Source: Pyxidicoccus parkwaysis
GTDB lineage: Bacteria > Myxococcota > Myxococcia > Myxococcales > Myxococcaceae
Direction of reading: 5' to 3'
DNA length: 64,000 nt
Assembly: GCF_017301735.1 (NCBI RefSeq)
Contig: NZ_CP071090.1
Span: 3,710,001-3,774,000 of the forward strand
The notes below the pieces were generated by a model. That model was not told the DNA's origin and searched no databases. It saw only the letters and a list, made by a program, of their open reading frames with translations. Of this stretch, positions 9,926 through 18,101 are shown piece after piece. The position numbers and the translations under genes are program-made. The stretch's first letter is position 1; every line of letters starts with the position of its first letter.

Positions 9926-11584
9926 TCAGGATGCGGGCGGCACGGGGGACAGCTCGGTCCCGCCCAGGATGCGAAGTGTCGGGTCTCCCTCGGGCAGGGG
10001 CAGTACGCCCGTGCCGAGGATCCAGCTGTCGTCCAGCAAGCGCGTTTCGATGAGCACGCCCGCGGAGCGGAAGCGCTCCAGCGCGCGGGCCACCCGCTCC
10101 AGCGCGGTGGCGTCGGGTGTGTCCAGCACGCCGAAGCGCGGAGGGATGGACACGCGCACCACGTAGGACTGGTGCTCGCGCCATGCAATCTTCAGCTTCG
10201 CGGCGTCCGGGTGCGTGCCCGGCGGCGGCGCGAAGACCGACTCGTCCGCGAAGCCGATGACGAAGTACGGCGTCGCGCGGCGCACGGTGAAGCTCGGAGC
10301 GATGCCCTCGCGCGAGGACAGCGTGTTCTCCTGCACGAAGAAGGCGAAGCGCGTGTCGCCCACGCCGATGCCCGGCACCTCCAGCGGCACGGGCGGGTGG
10401 GGGAACACGGCCTCGCGGTCCAGGCTGTCGGCGGGCGTGGCCACCGCGAAGGTGAGGGGCCGCGCGCTCTCGGGCAGGCTCGGACCGGCGAAGACGAAGT
10501 CGCGCGCGTTCGGCGCGGTGGCGTCCGCGAAGCAACCCCCCGTCCACGAGTAGCCCCGGTCCGTCACGTCCACACCGTCGAGGCGCAGCGTGCCCTCCTC
10601 GGTGAGCACGAGCTGCTTCCCATCCGGCACGGAGCCCGCGAAGCCGATGCCACAGCCCTCGTCGCGATTCACGAGGTGCGGGCCCACCGTCTTGTCGTCG
10701 AGCCCCTCGATGCGCACCTCCAGCTCCGCCTGCGAGAAGCCCCGGCGCGACACGCTGAAGAGGGCCGCATGCGGGCGCGGGCCCAGGTCACGCTCCTCGC
10801 GGCGCAGCGGGTTCTCCTCCACGCCGATGATTTCCTCCGCGAAGGGCAGGGGAGGCTTCAGCTCCGGGCTCAGCCGGTCCTTCACGAAGGTGACGTGCCG
10901 GTAGCGGTCGACGCTGTGGAAGTAGCCATCGGTGCGCGTGAGGTCGAGCGTGGTGCTGCCCGTCTCGCGAATCTGCGCGAGCACCTCCGCGTTGCGCGCC
11001 GTGTCCACGTCCAGGTCCAGCGCGTTGGCCGCCGCCTCCAGCAGCGAGGCGATGGTGATGTTGCCCTGGCCATGGATGCGGCAGATTTCACGCACGCGCT
11101 CTCGCGCCGCATCCAGCACGTTGCGGAACGTCACCGTCCTCCGCGCCGCCGCGACCACTGTCGTGGCCGCCGCGTTCAGGTTGGACGGCTGCGCCGGCGG
11201 TGCGTACCGAGGCAGCAGCGCTCCGGGCGTCTCCGCGCCCCAGAGGCGGAAGAGCGCTTCGGCCTGCTCATCACGCTCGGTGGCGTTGCCTGCGGTGACG
11301 GCGTCCTCCAACGCCTTCGCCAACTCGCGCACCTTCGCGGCGCGGAGGAAGAGCAGGTCCAGCTGCGTGCGGTCGATGCCGTGCAGCCCGCCCAGCAGCA
11401 GCAAGTCCCTCAGCGTGTCTGCATCCGCCAGCCGGTGCGCGCGGCGCACGCCGGCCAGGTCCGAGGACAGCAGGTCCAGTCCCCCGGCCAGGGCCGTCAC
11501 CGACTCGAAGAGCTGCTTGCCGGGCCGGGCGGCCTCCAGGTGCGCGGGGAAGCGCTGGAGAATCTGAAGGGGGCGCGTGCTCAC
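9926..11584 (-). CDS. putative baseplate protein at the gpI/Afp12 position
   Basis: A 552-aa protein overlapping the end of the gpJ-like gene by 4 nt (GTGA). The first 180 residues are helical, with many Leu/Arg/Ala heptad-like stretches. The rest is beta-rich, without a motif I can assign. In P2-like and Afp-like baseplates the gene after gpJ encodes a wedge or tail-fibre-attachment component (gpI, Afp12), so that role is inferred from gene order and coupling. It is larger than P2 gpI (about 176 aa), hence any relationship would be distant. No catalytic motif, signal peptide or membrane segment is seen. Confidence 0.6.
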   Translation of the reverse strand: MSTRPLQILQRFPAHLEAARPGKQLFESVTALAGGLDLLSSDLAGVRRAHRLADADTLRDLLLLGGLHGIDRTQLDLLFLRAAKVRELAKALEDAVTAGNATERDEQAEALFRLWGAETPGALLPRYAPPAQPSNLNAAATTVVAAARRTVTFRNVLDAARERVREICRIHGQGNITIASLLEAAANALDLDVDTARNAEVLAQIRETGSTTLDLTRTDGYFHSVDRYRHVTFVKDRLSPELKPPLPFAEEIIGVEENPLRREERDLGPRPHAALFSVSRRGFSQAELEVRIEGLDDKTVGPHLVNRDEGCGIGFAGSVPDGKQLVLTEEGTLRLDGVDVTDRGYSWTGGCFADATAPNARDFVFAGPSLPESARPLTFAVATPADSLDREAVFPHPPVPLEVPGIGVGDTRFAFFVQENTLSSREGIAPSFTVRRATPYFVIGFADESVFAPPPGTHPDAAKLKIAWREHQSYVVRVSIPPRFGVLDTPDATALERVARALERFRSAGVLIETRLLDDSWILGTGVLPLPEGDPTLRILGGTELSPVPPAS

Positions 11585-13386
11585 GGCGTGGTCACCTTCA
11601 CGTTGCGAATCCAGGCCAGCTCCTGGGGCGTCAGCGTGAGCGTGGGGCTGGTGCCATTGAGGCGTACGCCCGCCGTCACGTACTCGCCCGTGTAGCTGAG
11701 GCTATTCACGGTGAACGTCTCGGGCGCGGTGATGAGGCCTCGCAGCGCGGAGGCCGACAGCCCCGTCAGCGAGCCCACGCCGTCGCGCAGCTGCGCCATG
11801 ATTTGATACCGCGCGGCATCCAGGTTGGCGGCCGTGTCTCCCAGCGCGCCCGCGCCGATGAGCGTCACGTTCACCGAGACGTCCAGGCCCAGCAGCTCTC
11901 CGGCGACGCGCACCTCGATGCTGCCTCCGTCCTTCGTCGCCACCGAGGGGCGCCGCGTGCGGCCGGGGAACACGTTGCGGTGGCGCGGCCCTGTCAGGTC
12001 CGTGGGCGGGTACAGCTCCAGGGCCACGTCCACCACGCCTTCGATTCCCATCAGCGCGCCGACCACGCGGTTGTAGACGACAGGCTCGCCCACGCCGGCC
12101 TCGGCCACGGTGTCGCGCAGCGTGTCCTCGGCCAGCGTCTTCAGCGCGGTGCGGTCCTGCGCGGACAGGCGCGCGGAGCCAGGCACCACGATGACGCGCG
12201 CCACCACCGGGGAGAACAGGCCCTCGCCGTCGATGCTGTCATGCGGGTCTCCCTCCATCTCGGAGACGAGGTTGACGCTCGGGGTGATGGCCTCCGGCGG
12301 GGGCGAGACGCTGAGGTGGTGCAGCACGCGCACGCCCACGGGACGGGTGCTCTCGATGAGGTCCACCGCGCGCTCGGCCTGCGCCGCCGTCAGCTCCGCG
12401 GCGATGCTCACCGTCACGAGGCCGGGGCGGGTGAGCGGGTCCTCCTCCAGCAGGATGTCCTTCTCGCGCACCCCCGGCAGCGTGGCCAGCGCGCCCTTGA
12501 GCGCGCCCACGGTGCCCTGGCCCGCCATCTCCAGCGCCCGGCGGGCTCGTGCGCGCAGGGCTTCGTCCGTCTCCGGCTCGCCGTCCAGGCGGGTGCCCAG
12601 CGGGTTCTCCGCCGTCTCGATGCCGAGGATGGGGCGGTTGATGACGGAGACGGCCCGCGCCGGAGCCACGCCCGTGGCGCCGTTGTCGCGCGCGCGGATG
12701 GGCACCTCCACGGACAGGCTGCCGCGATGCAGGGTGCGGTCCTCGGTGGTCTCGAACTCCGCCAGCGGCGGCTCCGCCGTGGACAGCCGCGTCCCCTCCG
12801 AGATGAAGATGTCCGCGGGCGCGGGGCTGGACCGACTGAACACCACGGTGCCCGTCGCGAAGGTGCGGTCCCTCCGCTCCAACCCCACGAGGCGCACGAG
12901 GTTGTCGAGGTCTCTACCGGTGGCCGTGTCCAGGAAGCCCGCTTGATAGACGCCCTCGAGCTGGCGCGAGACGACGGCGTACTCGCGCGCGAAGCTCTCC
13001 GACAGCAGGCGCACCACGCTGCCCGGGTTGCGGTCATTCAGCCGGGGCGCCGCGCCCGAGGGGCCTCGGTGGTCGTAGTTGGCGAAGAAGGCCGTGCCTT
13101 CGTCCGGCCACACCGCATCCGCGGCGCGCGTCCCATCCGGATTCGCGAGCCACACCAGCGTGCCGTCCGCGCTCAGCGAGAAGTCCGTGTCGAGCACGAA
13201 GCGGTGGAACGTCCCATCCACCTGGCCGAACACGGACAGGGTGCTGGGGACGACGGGCCCCGGTGGGGACAGGCTGAAGGGCGCGTTCTCCGGCAGGAAG
13301 ACGAAGCGCTCTCGCGCCACGCCGCCGGTGAGCGACAGGAGCAGGTCCTCGACGAATTGCGCGTACGGCTCCGCGGCGTAGCTCAT
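11581..13386 (-). CDS. baseplate J-like protein (gpJ/gp6 family)
   Basis: A 601-aa protein with the Baseplate_J pattern in its middle. The pieces IFISEGTRLST, IRARDNGATGVAPARAVSVI, ETDEALRARARRAL and GTVGALKGALATLPGVR occur in the order expected for the family at about residues 180-330. It forms the wedge ring around the hub of contractile tails. The gene is translationally coupled at both ends: its ATG overlaps the gp25 stop as ATGA, and its stop overlaps the next start. Phage P2 gpJ is about 300 aa; this longer form resembles those of contractile injection systems and T4-like wedges. Identification is secure at family level. Confidence 0.9.
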   Translation of the reverse strand: MSYAAEPYAQFVEDLLLSLTGGVARERFVFLPENAPFSLSPPGPVVPSTLSVFGQVDGTFHRFVLDTDFSLSADGTLVWLANPDGTRAADAVWPDEGTAFFANYDHRGPSGAAPRLNDRNPGSVVRLLSESFAREYAVVSRQLEGVYQAGFLDTATGRDLDNLVRLVGLERRDRTFATGTVVFSRSSPAPADIFISEGTRLSTAEPPLAEFETTEDRTLHRGSLSVEVPIRARDNGATGVAPARAVSVINRPILGIETAENPLGTRLDGEPETDEALRARARRALEMAGQGTVGALKGALATLPGVREKDILLEEDPLTRPGLVTVSIAAELTAAQAERAVDLIESTRPVGVRVLHHLSVSPPPEAITPSVNLVSEMEGDPHDSIDGEGLFSPVVARVIVVPGSARLSAQDRTALKTLAEDTLRDTVAEAGVGEPVVYNRVVGALMGIEGVVDVALELYPPTDLTGPRHRNVFPGRTRRPSVATKDGGSIEVRVAGELLGLDVSVNVTLIGAGALGDTAANLDAARYQIMAQLRDGVGSLTGLSASALRGLITAPETFTVNSLSYTGEYVTAGVRLNGTSPTLTLTPQELAWIRNVKVTTP

Positions 13387-13856
13387 GGCCGGGGCTCCAG
13401 GGAGAAGGGCACCACGAGGTTGAAGGGCGTCGGCTCGCCCACCACGCGCACCTGGAGCTCGATGCGCACCGTGTCGCGTGGCGGTTCGTGCTCCGCGCGG
13501 ACGTCCGCCTTGAGCACCTTTTCGATGCGTGGCTCCTGCGCCAACGCCTGCAGGACGAAGAGCTTGATGAGGTTGCGCGTGCGCTCCACGTTGGGCTCGC
13601 CCAGCAGCTCATGGTGGCGCGAGCCGTAGTCCGGATGGCCCAGCGGGGCCAGCTCGCCCTTGCGCGTCTTCAGCCGGTTGGCGACGGCCTGGGTGAAGGC
13701 GTCCACGCCCTCCACCACGCCCAGGTCCTTGATGGCACCGCGCCGGGCGGTGGCCAGGTCGGCGTCCTCGAAGAAGCCCTGGGACCAGGCGTAGTCCAGT
13801 TGCAAATCACGCCCGAGGAAGGGGGCCACGTCCTGTTCGGTGCGGCGCTTCATCAC
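13383..13856 (-). CDS. gp25/gpW-like baseplate wedge protein
   Basis: A 157-aa protein of the T4 gp25/P2 gpW family. Diagnostic features are the central LGHPDYGSRHHELLGEP loop followed by a helix with NLIKLFVLQAL and QEPRIEKV, then beta strands with a conserved polar pattern at the C-terminus. Family role: a wedge component that contacts the sheath and helps trigger contraction. The start is GTG at 13856 or the adjacent ATG at 13853; the GTG overlaps the preceding stop. It sits between the PAAR-like tip gene and gpJ, the standard order in contractile tail clusters. Confidence 0.88.
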   Translation of the reverse strand: MMKRRTEQDVAPFLGRDLQLDYAWSQGFFEDADLATARRGAIKDLGVVEGVDAFTQAVANRLKTRKGELAPLGHPDYGSRHHELLGEPNVERTRNLIKLFVLQALAQEPRIEKVLKADVRAEHEPPRDTVRIELQVRVVGEPTPFNLVVPFSLEPRP

Positions 13857-14185
13857 GGAGCCCCCGTGTCGGTGATGAACGGAGCGGCCGGCGGGCCGAG
13901 GATGGCGAGCATGCCCGGGCCGCTCGGAATCTGGTCGCCCACGCGCACCAGACCCTGGCCGTTGATGACGACGCTGGTGGAGCCGCCATTGCCGATGGGC
14001 AGCACGTACGGCGCGCCGGAGACGGAGTTCACCATGTTGCAGAGGCTCCCGGCCGTGGCCAGCGGCATGCCGTTGGCCGTCGCGATGACCTGGGTGATGA
14101 CGGTGATGACGCCCGAGTCCGGAGGCCCGGCCGCGCCGGGGGTGAGCACCACGTTGCAGCCGATTGTGACTGGCGGGCCTGGCAC
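13853..14185 (-). CDS. PAAR-like spike-tip protein
   Basis: A 110-aa protein rich in Gly, Pro, Ala and Val, with the short repeated beta-turn pattern of PAAR and PAAR-like tip proteins (VNSVSGAPYVLPIGNGGS, INGQGLVRVGDQIPSG). It lies directly after the gpV-like spike gene, as expected for a conical tip. It contains no histidine at all, so the three-His/one-Cys zinc site of classical PAAR proteins is absent; two cysteines remain. It may instead belong to a PAAR-like variant stabilised differently. The start is a GTG with AGGAGCGG upstream. Confidence 0.72.
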   Translation of the reverse strand: MPGPPVTIGCNVVLTPGAAGPPDSGVITVITQVIATANGMPLATAGSLCNMVNSVSGAPYVLPIGNGGSTSVVINGQGLVRVGDQIPSGPGMLAILGPPAAPFITDTGAP

Positions 14186-14195
14186 GTTCCGCTCC

Positions 14196-14870
14196 TCATG
14201 ACGCGCTGAACTGCGTGTTGCCTGCGAGGGATATCGATGCGCCCTTCACCTTCGCTTCGCTCTGTCCCTCCAACGTCGCGGAGCTGCCCTTCACCGTCGC
14301 CGCCCCCTGGGCCGTCAGCTTCAAGTCGCCCTGCGCCTCCAGCTCCATGTCGCCCTGGGCCTGCACGGACACCTTGCCCTTGGCCTGGATGGTGACGTCG
14401 CCGTCCTTGTTGATGACCACGGACGTCTCGCCCATCGTCACCGTGAGGGACTCGTCCTGGAGCGTGACGGTGCTTCCGCCAGGCAGCTCCATGTGGAAGC
14501 GCTTGACGTTGGAGTCCTCCTCGTCGGGCGGCTGGTAGACGACCTCGTGGAGCGCGGCCTTTGGCGGGTGCGACTGGTCGTCGTAGACGCAGCCGACGAC
14601 GATGGGCGCGTTGAGGTCTCCGCCCACGAAGTTGACCAGCACGAGGTCGCCCTCGTTGGGCAGCGCGGAGAAGCCGATGCGGCCCACCGCCACCGGCACG
14701 CGCGGCAACTCCACGCCACTGGCGCGCAGCTTCACGTCCACCTGGTGGTTGGCGGGGCTGTCGTCGGAGTCATGCGCGTGGACCTGCGTGACGGTGCCCA
14801 GCTCGGGCTGGCGCACGCGAGCCAGCTCGTCGCGGATGATGGCGCGCAGGGTGGCGACGAGGCCGCTCAC
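14196..14870 (-). CDS. gpV/gp5/VgrG-like spike protein
   Basis: A 224-aa protein. Residues about 18-105 form the OB-fold of baseplate spike proteins (GTVTQVHAHDSDD, RVPVAVGRIGFSALPNEGDLVLVNFVGGDLNAPIVVG). Residues 125-224 are short alternating strands rich in Gly, Lys and Val, the beta-helical needle of gp5/VgrG proteins. It is the C-terminal half of what is a single VgrG protein in type VI systems; the hub half is the preceding gene, overlapping by 4 nt. Family role: the trimeric puncturing spike. No extension with an enzymatic domain is present. Confidence 0.87.
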   Translation of the reverse strand: MSGLVATLRAIIRDELARVRQPELGTVTQVHAHDSDDSPANHQVDVKLRASGVELPRVPVAVGRIGFSALPNEGDLVLVNFVGGDLNAPIVVGCVYDDQSHPPKAALHEVVYQPPDEEDSNVKRFHMELPGGSTVTLQDESLTVTMGETSVVINKDGDVTIQAKGKVSVQAQGDMELEAQGDLKLTAQGAATVKGSSATLEGQSEAKVKGASISLAGNTQFSAS

Positions 14871-15847
14871 AGCAGACCTCCCAGCGAGCCGCCGCCACCA
14901 GCGGACTCCACGGTGAGCGTGGTGGTGAAGCCCTCGCGCGCGTCGAGCACGTGAGCGACGGAGAGGACCCGGAGGGGGCCCGGGTCTCCAGAGGGCAGGT
15001 CCTTCACGGCGATGCGCGTGCCCGGGCGGACCTCGGGGCGGCCGGTGACGGTGAGCTGTCCCCGGAGCGCGGCACGAGACGCGCGGTCCGTGAGGGCCTG
15101 GGCGAGCTGGTCCGCGGCATCCTTCGTGCGGAAGGCGGGCACCACGCGCACGGGACCGCTTGCGCCGCTCGCGGGCTCACGCTGGAGCCAGTGCCACTTG
15201 TCGGAGCCGGAGTCGCTGGCCGCGCCCGAGGCGACCACCGCCGGTGCCGTGGAACTGGGACCGGGGCCGAGCTTCCAGGCGAGCAGGTCCGCGCCGAAGC
15301 GCAGGTCTACCTCGGCGGCGCCGGAGCGAACGGGGACGAAGCGAAGACCGCCCTCTGCACTGGCGCCCACGTCCGCGCCGGTGAGCGTGGCCAATTCCAA
15401 CACGTGGGTCCAGAGCGAGCGCCGGTTGTCCACGCTGTAGGCCTCGAGCTGGAGCGTGCCCTCGACCTCATCGACGTCCACGTCGGAGGCGAGGTCGCGC
15501 ACGATGTCACCCACGGACTGGGACACGTACGTCTGCGAGCGCCGCGCGCGGGACAGGGCGACCGTGGCCGCGAGTCCCTCCAGCAGCGTGCCATCTGGCC
15601 CCGCGAGGACGGAGGTGACTTCGCCGGACCACACCGCCTCCTCGTCATCCACGTTGCCGAGAGAGATGGCCAACGTGTCACCAGGCGCGGCTTCAGCGAG
15701 CTTCGACGCGGGCCACAGCGTGAGCTCCACTGCGTCGTGCGCGCCCGCGAGCCCGAGGTGGACGTGGAGCCGCACGAGGGCCGCTTCCGCCGCCGTGAAG
15801 TCGCGGCCGGAGAGTGTGAGGACGGCGTTGGGGCGCGAGAGGCTCAT
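14867..15847 (-). CDS. gpD/gp27-like baseplate hub protein
   Basis: A 326-aa protein matching the phage late control gpD pattern. It has two barrel-like halves, with SVGDIVRDLASDVDVD and TLQLEAYSVDNRRSLWTHVLELATLTGADV in the centre, where hub proteins carry the equivalent helix-strand unit. Its C-terminus has GRPEVRPGTRIAVKDL and a final strand pair with ARE-GFTTTLTVE. It should form the trimeric hub carrying the spike. Start and stop both overlap neighbours by 4 nt, so production of hub and spike is probably coupled. The split hub/spike arrangement is P2-like rather than VgrG-like. Confidence 0.82.
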   Translation of the reverse strand: MSLSRPNAVLTLSGRDFTAAEAALVRLHVHLGLAGAHDAVELTLWPASKLAEAAPGDTLAISLGNVDDEEAVWSGEVTSVLAGPDGTLLEGLAATVALSRARRSQTYVSQSVGDIVRDLASDVDVDEVEGTLQLEAYSVDNRRSLWTHVLELATLTGADVGASAEGGLRFVPVRSGAAEVDLRFGADLLAWKLGPGPSSTAPAVVASGAASDSGSDKWHWLQREPASGASGPVRVVPAFRTKDAADQLAQALTDRASRAALRGQLTVTGRPEVRPGTRIAVKDLPSGDPGPLRVLSVAHVLDAREGFTTTLTVESAGGGGSLGGLL

Positions 15848-17055
15848 GGGTCCAGCCCCTCCAGAGAGACGCCCGCGCGCTCGGCCTCACGACGCAGCAG
15901 GCGCTCCAGCCGTTGCGTGAGCTTCGTCTCTTCCATGCGCTCCGTGAGGACGCTGGGGACGGCAGGGGAGGGCAGTGCGCTGTTGGCCAGCAGGGGCGGA
16001 GGAGGATGCGACTCCGTCCTCGCGCGAGGTACAGGGGCCGCGCTGGAAGCCGCGCGCGCCGCGAGGCCGGCGAGTCCCGTCAAGGTGTTGCGCGCTTCTT
16101 CCGCTCGGGCCGCGCCTGCGCGATTCGCGTCCGCTCTTGCTGCGAGGCCCGCGAGTCCACCACGCGGCTCCGCACCGCGTGTTGGAGCGTCGCCAGTGTC
16201 GAAGGCCGGCGACACGGGTGTCTCCATGCTCTCAGGGGAAGACTGTGATGTGCTGGCGCTCACTCGCGAGCGGGCAGGGGGCCGCGCGTCGAGCCGTTCC
16301 AGCGCGCGCTCCAGCGGGCTCGCGAGGGACGCGGCAGGCGCAGTGTCCCGAGTAGCAGCCTCCCTCCCGACGACAGCCGCTGCGGGAGCGAGACTGCGTG
16401 ACAGCACCTCCGTGACTTCACGGGCCGACTCCTGCGACAGGGCCACCACCGGAGTCTCGAGCGCCGCCGTCGCGCCCACGATCCGAGCCCGTTGTTCGAG
16501 CCGCGCGCGAACCTCCTCACGCGAGGGAAGCCGAGGCTCCTCTCTGCCCGCGGGCTCGCGCACTCCAGGCTTCGCGATGGTGCGTGCGGACTCCGACCGC
16601 GAAGGTGTCTCCACTCCGAGCCCCGCCATCTCCTGGAGCCGAGGCAGGTCCACACCCTGCTTCGGCACGGCCTCACGCACGGAGCTGTCCGCGCGTCGAA
16701 CGTCCTGTGCACGCGGCTCACGAACCACGGGACGACCGCGCTTCACTGTCTCAAGCGACGGACGCTCCACCGTGCTCACGGTCTCACCGCGCCGGACGCG
16801 CGGCTGCACCGTGTCGCCGTCCATCTCCTCCGTGCCCAGCTTCGTCAGCGTCCGCTCCAACCGCTGCGCCACCGAAGCCGGAGCCAGCAGCGGCGCGAGC
16901 CGCTCGTGCAGCCCGTCCTCCACCGCAGCCGGCTCCGCGGAGAGCACGGGCCGTACTCGGGACTCGGGCTCCAGCGCGGACAGCGTCCGTCCCGGCGCCG
17001 CCGCCAGGCCGTACAGCTTCCGGAACGCGGGGTGGACGCGACGGCTCATCGTCAC
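15844..17055 (-). CDS. disordered Arg/Glu/Ala-rich protein of the tail-like cluster
   Basis: A 403-aa protein rich in Arg, Glu, Ala, Ser and Pro, predicted mostly disordered. Only the ends look ordered: an N-terminal RRVHPAFRKLYGL and a C-terminal amphipathic helix (LTERMEETKLTQRLERLLRREAER). The segment GLAGLAARA recurs in related form (LTGLAGLAARA) around residues 305-340. It starts at a GTG overlapping the chaperone stop by 4 nt and ends overlapping the hub gene. Its position between chaperone and hub is where phages may carry tape-measure or hub-linker proteins. It may be a flexible linker, a scaffold or a cargo adaptor. I do not recognise a family. Confidence 0.6.
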   Translation of the reverse strand: MTMSRRVHPAFRKLYGLAAAPGRTLSALEPESRVRPVLSAEPAAVEDGLHERLAPLLAPASVAQRLERTLTKLGTEEMDGDTVQPRVRRGETVSTVERPSLETVKRGRPVVREPRAQDVRRADSSVREAVPKQGVDLPRLQEMAGLGVETPSRSESARTIAKPGVREPAGREEPRLPSREEVRARLEQRARIVGATAALETPVVALSQESAREVTEVLSRSLAPAAAVVGREAATRDTAPAASLASPLERALERLDARPPARSRVSASTSQSSPESMETPVSPAFDTGDAPTRGAEPRGGLAGLAARADANRAGAARAEEARNTLTGLAGLAARAASSAAPVPRARTESHPPPPLLANSALPSPAVPSVLTERMEETKLTQRLERLLRREAERAGVSLEGLDP

Positions 17056-17540
17056 TCGCCCCCGTTCTGCCCGTCACGGGCGAGCATCTCCAGGTACAGC
17101 AGCACCTGGCCCACCGTCAGCTCCGAGCACTCCGCGGGCGTCCAGCCGAACTCCTTCGCCAGCACGAAGCACGCCTTCGCCAGTGGCGCCTTCACCGCGC
17201 TGTCCAGGTCGTCCTCGCCCAGACTCAGCCCGCTGATGGCGTTCACCTTCTCCAGGAGGAACTGCACCAGCCCCGCCGACAGGCTGCCCACCTGCTCCAC
17301 GGTCAGCTTCGGGCTCACCAGCGCCTGCTGCACCATCAACACGCTGGTCAGCACGCGCTGCTCCTTCGCGGCCCGCGACACACGCTCCACGTCGCGGATC
17401 TGCAACGGGCGCAGCACCACTTCCCCCGCGCTGCCCGTGGGGGAATCACCCGTGCCCGGCTTCAGGACGTTCGCGGGGAGCGAGACGGTGAACGTCCCCG
17501 CGGCGCCTGCCAGGAGCTCCTCGGCGGTAAGGCTCGCCAT
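17052..17540 (-). CDS. putative phage-type tail assembly chaperone
   Basis: A 162-aa mostly helical protein. The C-terminal phrase EFGWTPAECSELTVGQVLLYLEML resembles small tail-assembly chaperone-like proteins encoded just after the tube gene in contractile phages. Residues 1-60 carry a short beta/low-complexity stretch followed by PLQIRDVERVSRAAKEQ. The location, 24 nt after tube and before the hub genes, fits the chaperone position (where P2 has gpE and E'). I see no slippery heptamer with an overlapping second frame, so the frameshifted longer form of many phages cannot be claimed. Confidence comes mostly from position. Confidence 0.62.
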   Translation of the reverse strand: MASLTAEELLAGAAGTFTVSLPANVLKPGTGDSPTGSAGEVVLRPLQIRDVERVSRAAKEQRVLTSVLMVQQALVSPKLTVEQVGSLSAGLVQFLLEKVNAISGLSLGEDDLDSAVKAPLAKACFVLAKEFGWTPAECSELTVGQVLLYLEMLARDGQNGGE

Positions 17541-17564
17541 GTCCGACTCCTCCTCCTTCCCGCG

Positions 17565-18059
17565 TTACGCCGTGGTGTCTTCGACCTTCACCCAGAGAGC
17601 CCGGAAGCTGACCTTCTCCATCACGTAGTCATCCTCGGGCAGGCTGTAGTTCCACTCGTCGATGCGCACGCCCGCTACCGTCACCGTGGCCGTCGTCCCC
17701 GGCATGCCGGGGTTCTCCAGCCGCAGGCTCAGGTTGAAGGCCGGGCTGACGAAGGTGCCTGCGGGCCGGTTGTCGGCCGCGTCACCCAGCATCAGCTTCA
17801 GCAGCGCGCCGTTGACGTGCGCGCGCTCGATGGTGCCGTAGACGTTCATGTTCCCGGGGCGCAGCTCCGTGGCGAAACGCTGCCCCAGCTCATGGAAGGG
17901 CTTCACGTCGTTCGTCACGCGCACCGTCACGCCGGTGCACCGCCCCACGGGCGTCAGCGAGTACTGGTCCGCGATGGCCTTCGCCTTGTCGCCTTCAGGC
18001 CCGGAGTCCACCGCCACCGAGATGGTTCCATCCGAACCGCGAAATACCGTGCCAGCCAT
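17565..18059 (-). CDS. tail tube protein
   Basis: A 164-aa protein with the beta-rich pattern of contractile-tail tube subunits. It follows the sheath gene by 42 nt, the usual sheath-tube order. The sequence starts MAGTVFRGSDGTISVAV, has a central helix with FHELGQR, and ends with paired strands (VRIDEWNYSLPEDDYVMEKVSFRALWV), as in phage tube proteins. It would polymerise as the inner tube through which DNA or effectors move. Only one tube gene is present, whereas Afp/PVC-type injection systems usually carry two or more paralogues. Confidence 0.83.
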   Translation of the reverse strand: MAGTVFRGSDGTISVAVDSGPEGDKAKAIADQYSLTPVGRCTGVTVRVTNDVKPFHELGQRFATELRPGNMNVYGTIERAHVNGALLKLMLGDAADNRPAGTFVSPAFNLSLRLENPGMPGTTATVTVAGVRIDEWNYSLPEDDYVMEKVSFRALWVKVEDTTA

Positions 18060-18101
18060 GTTCTTGCTCCGTTCTTGCGGGACGCGCGGTCAGCGGACCC
18101 A

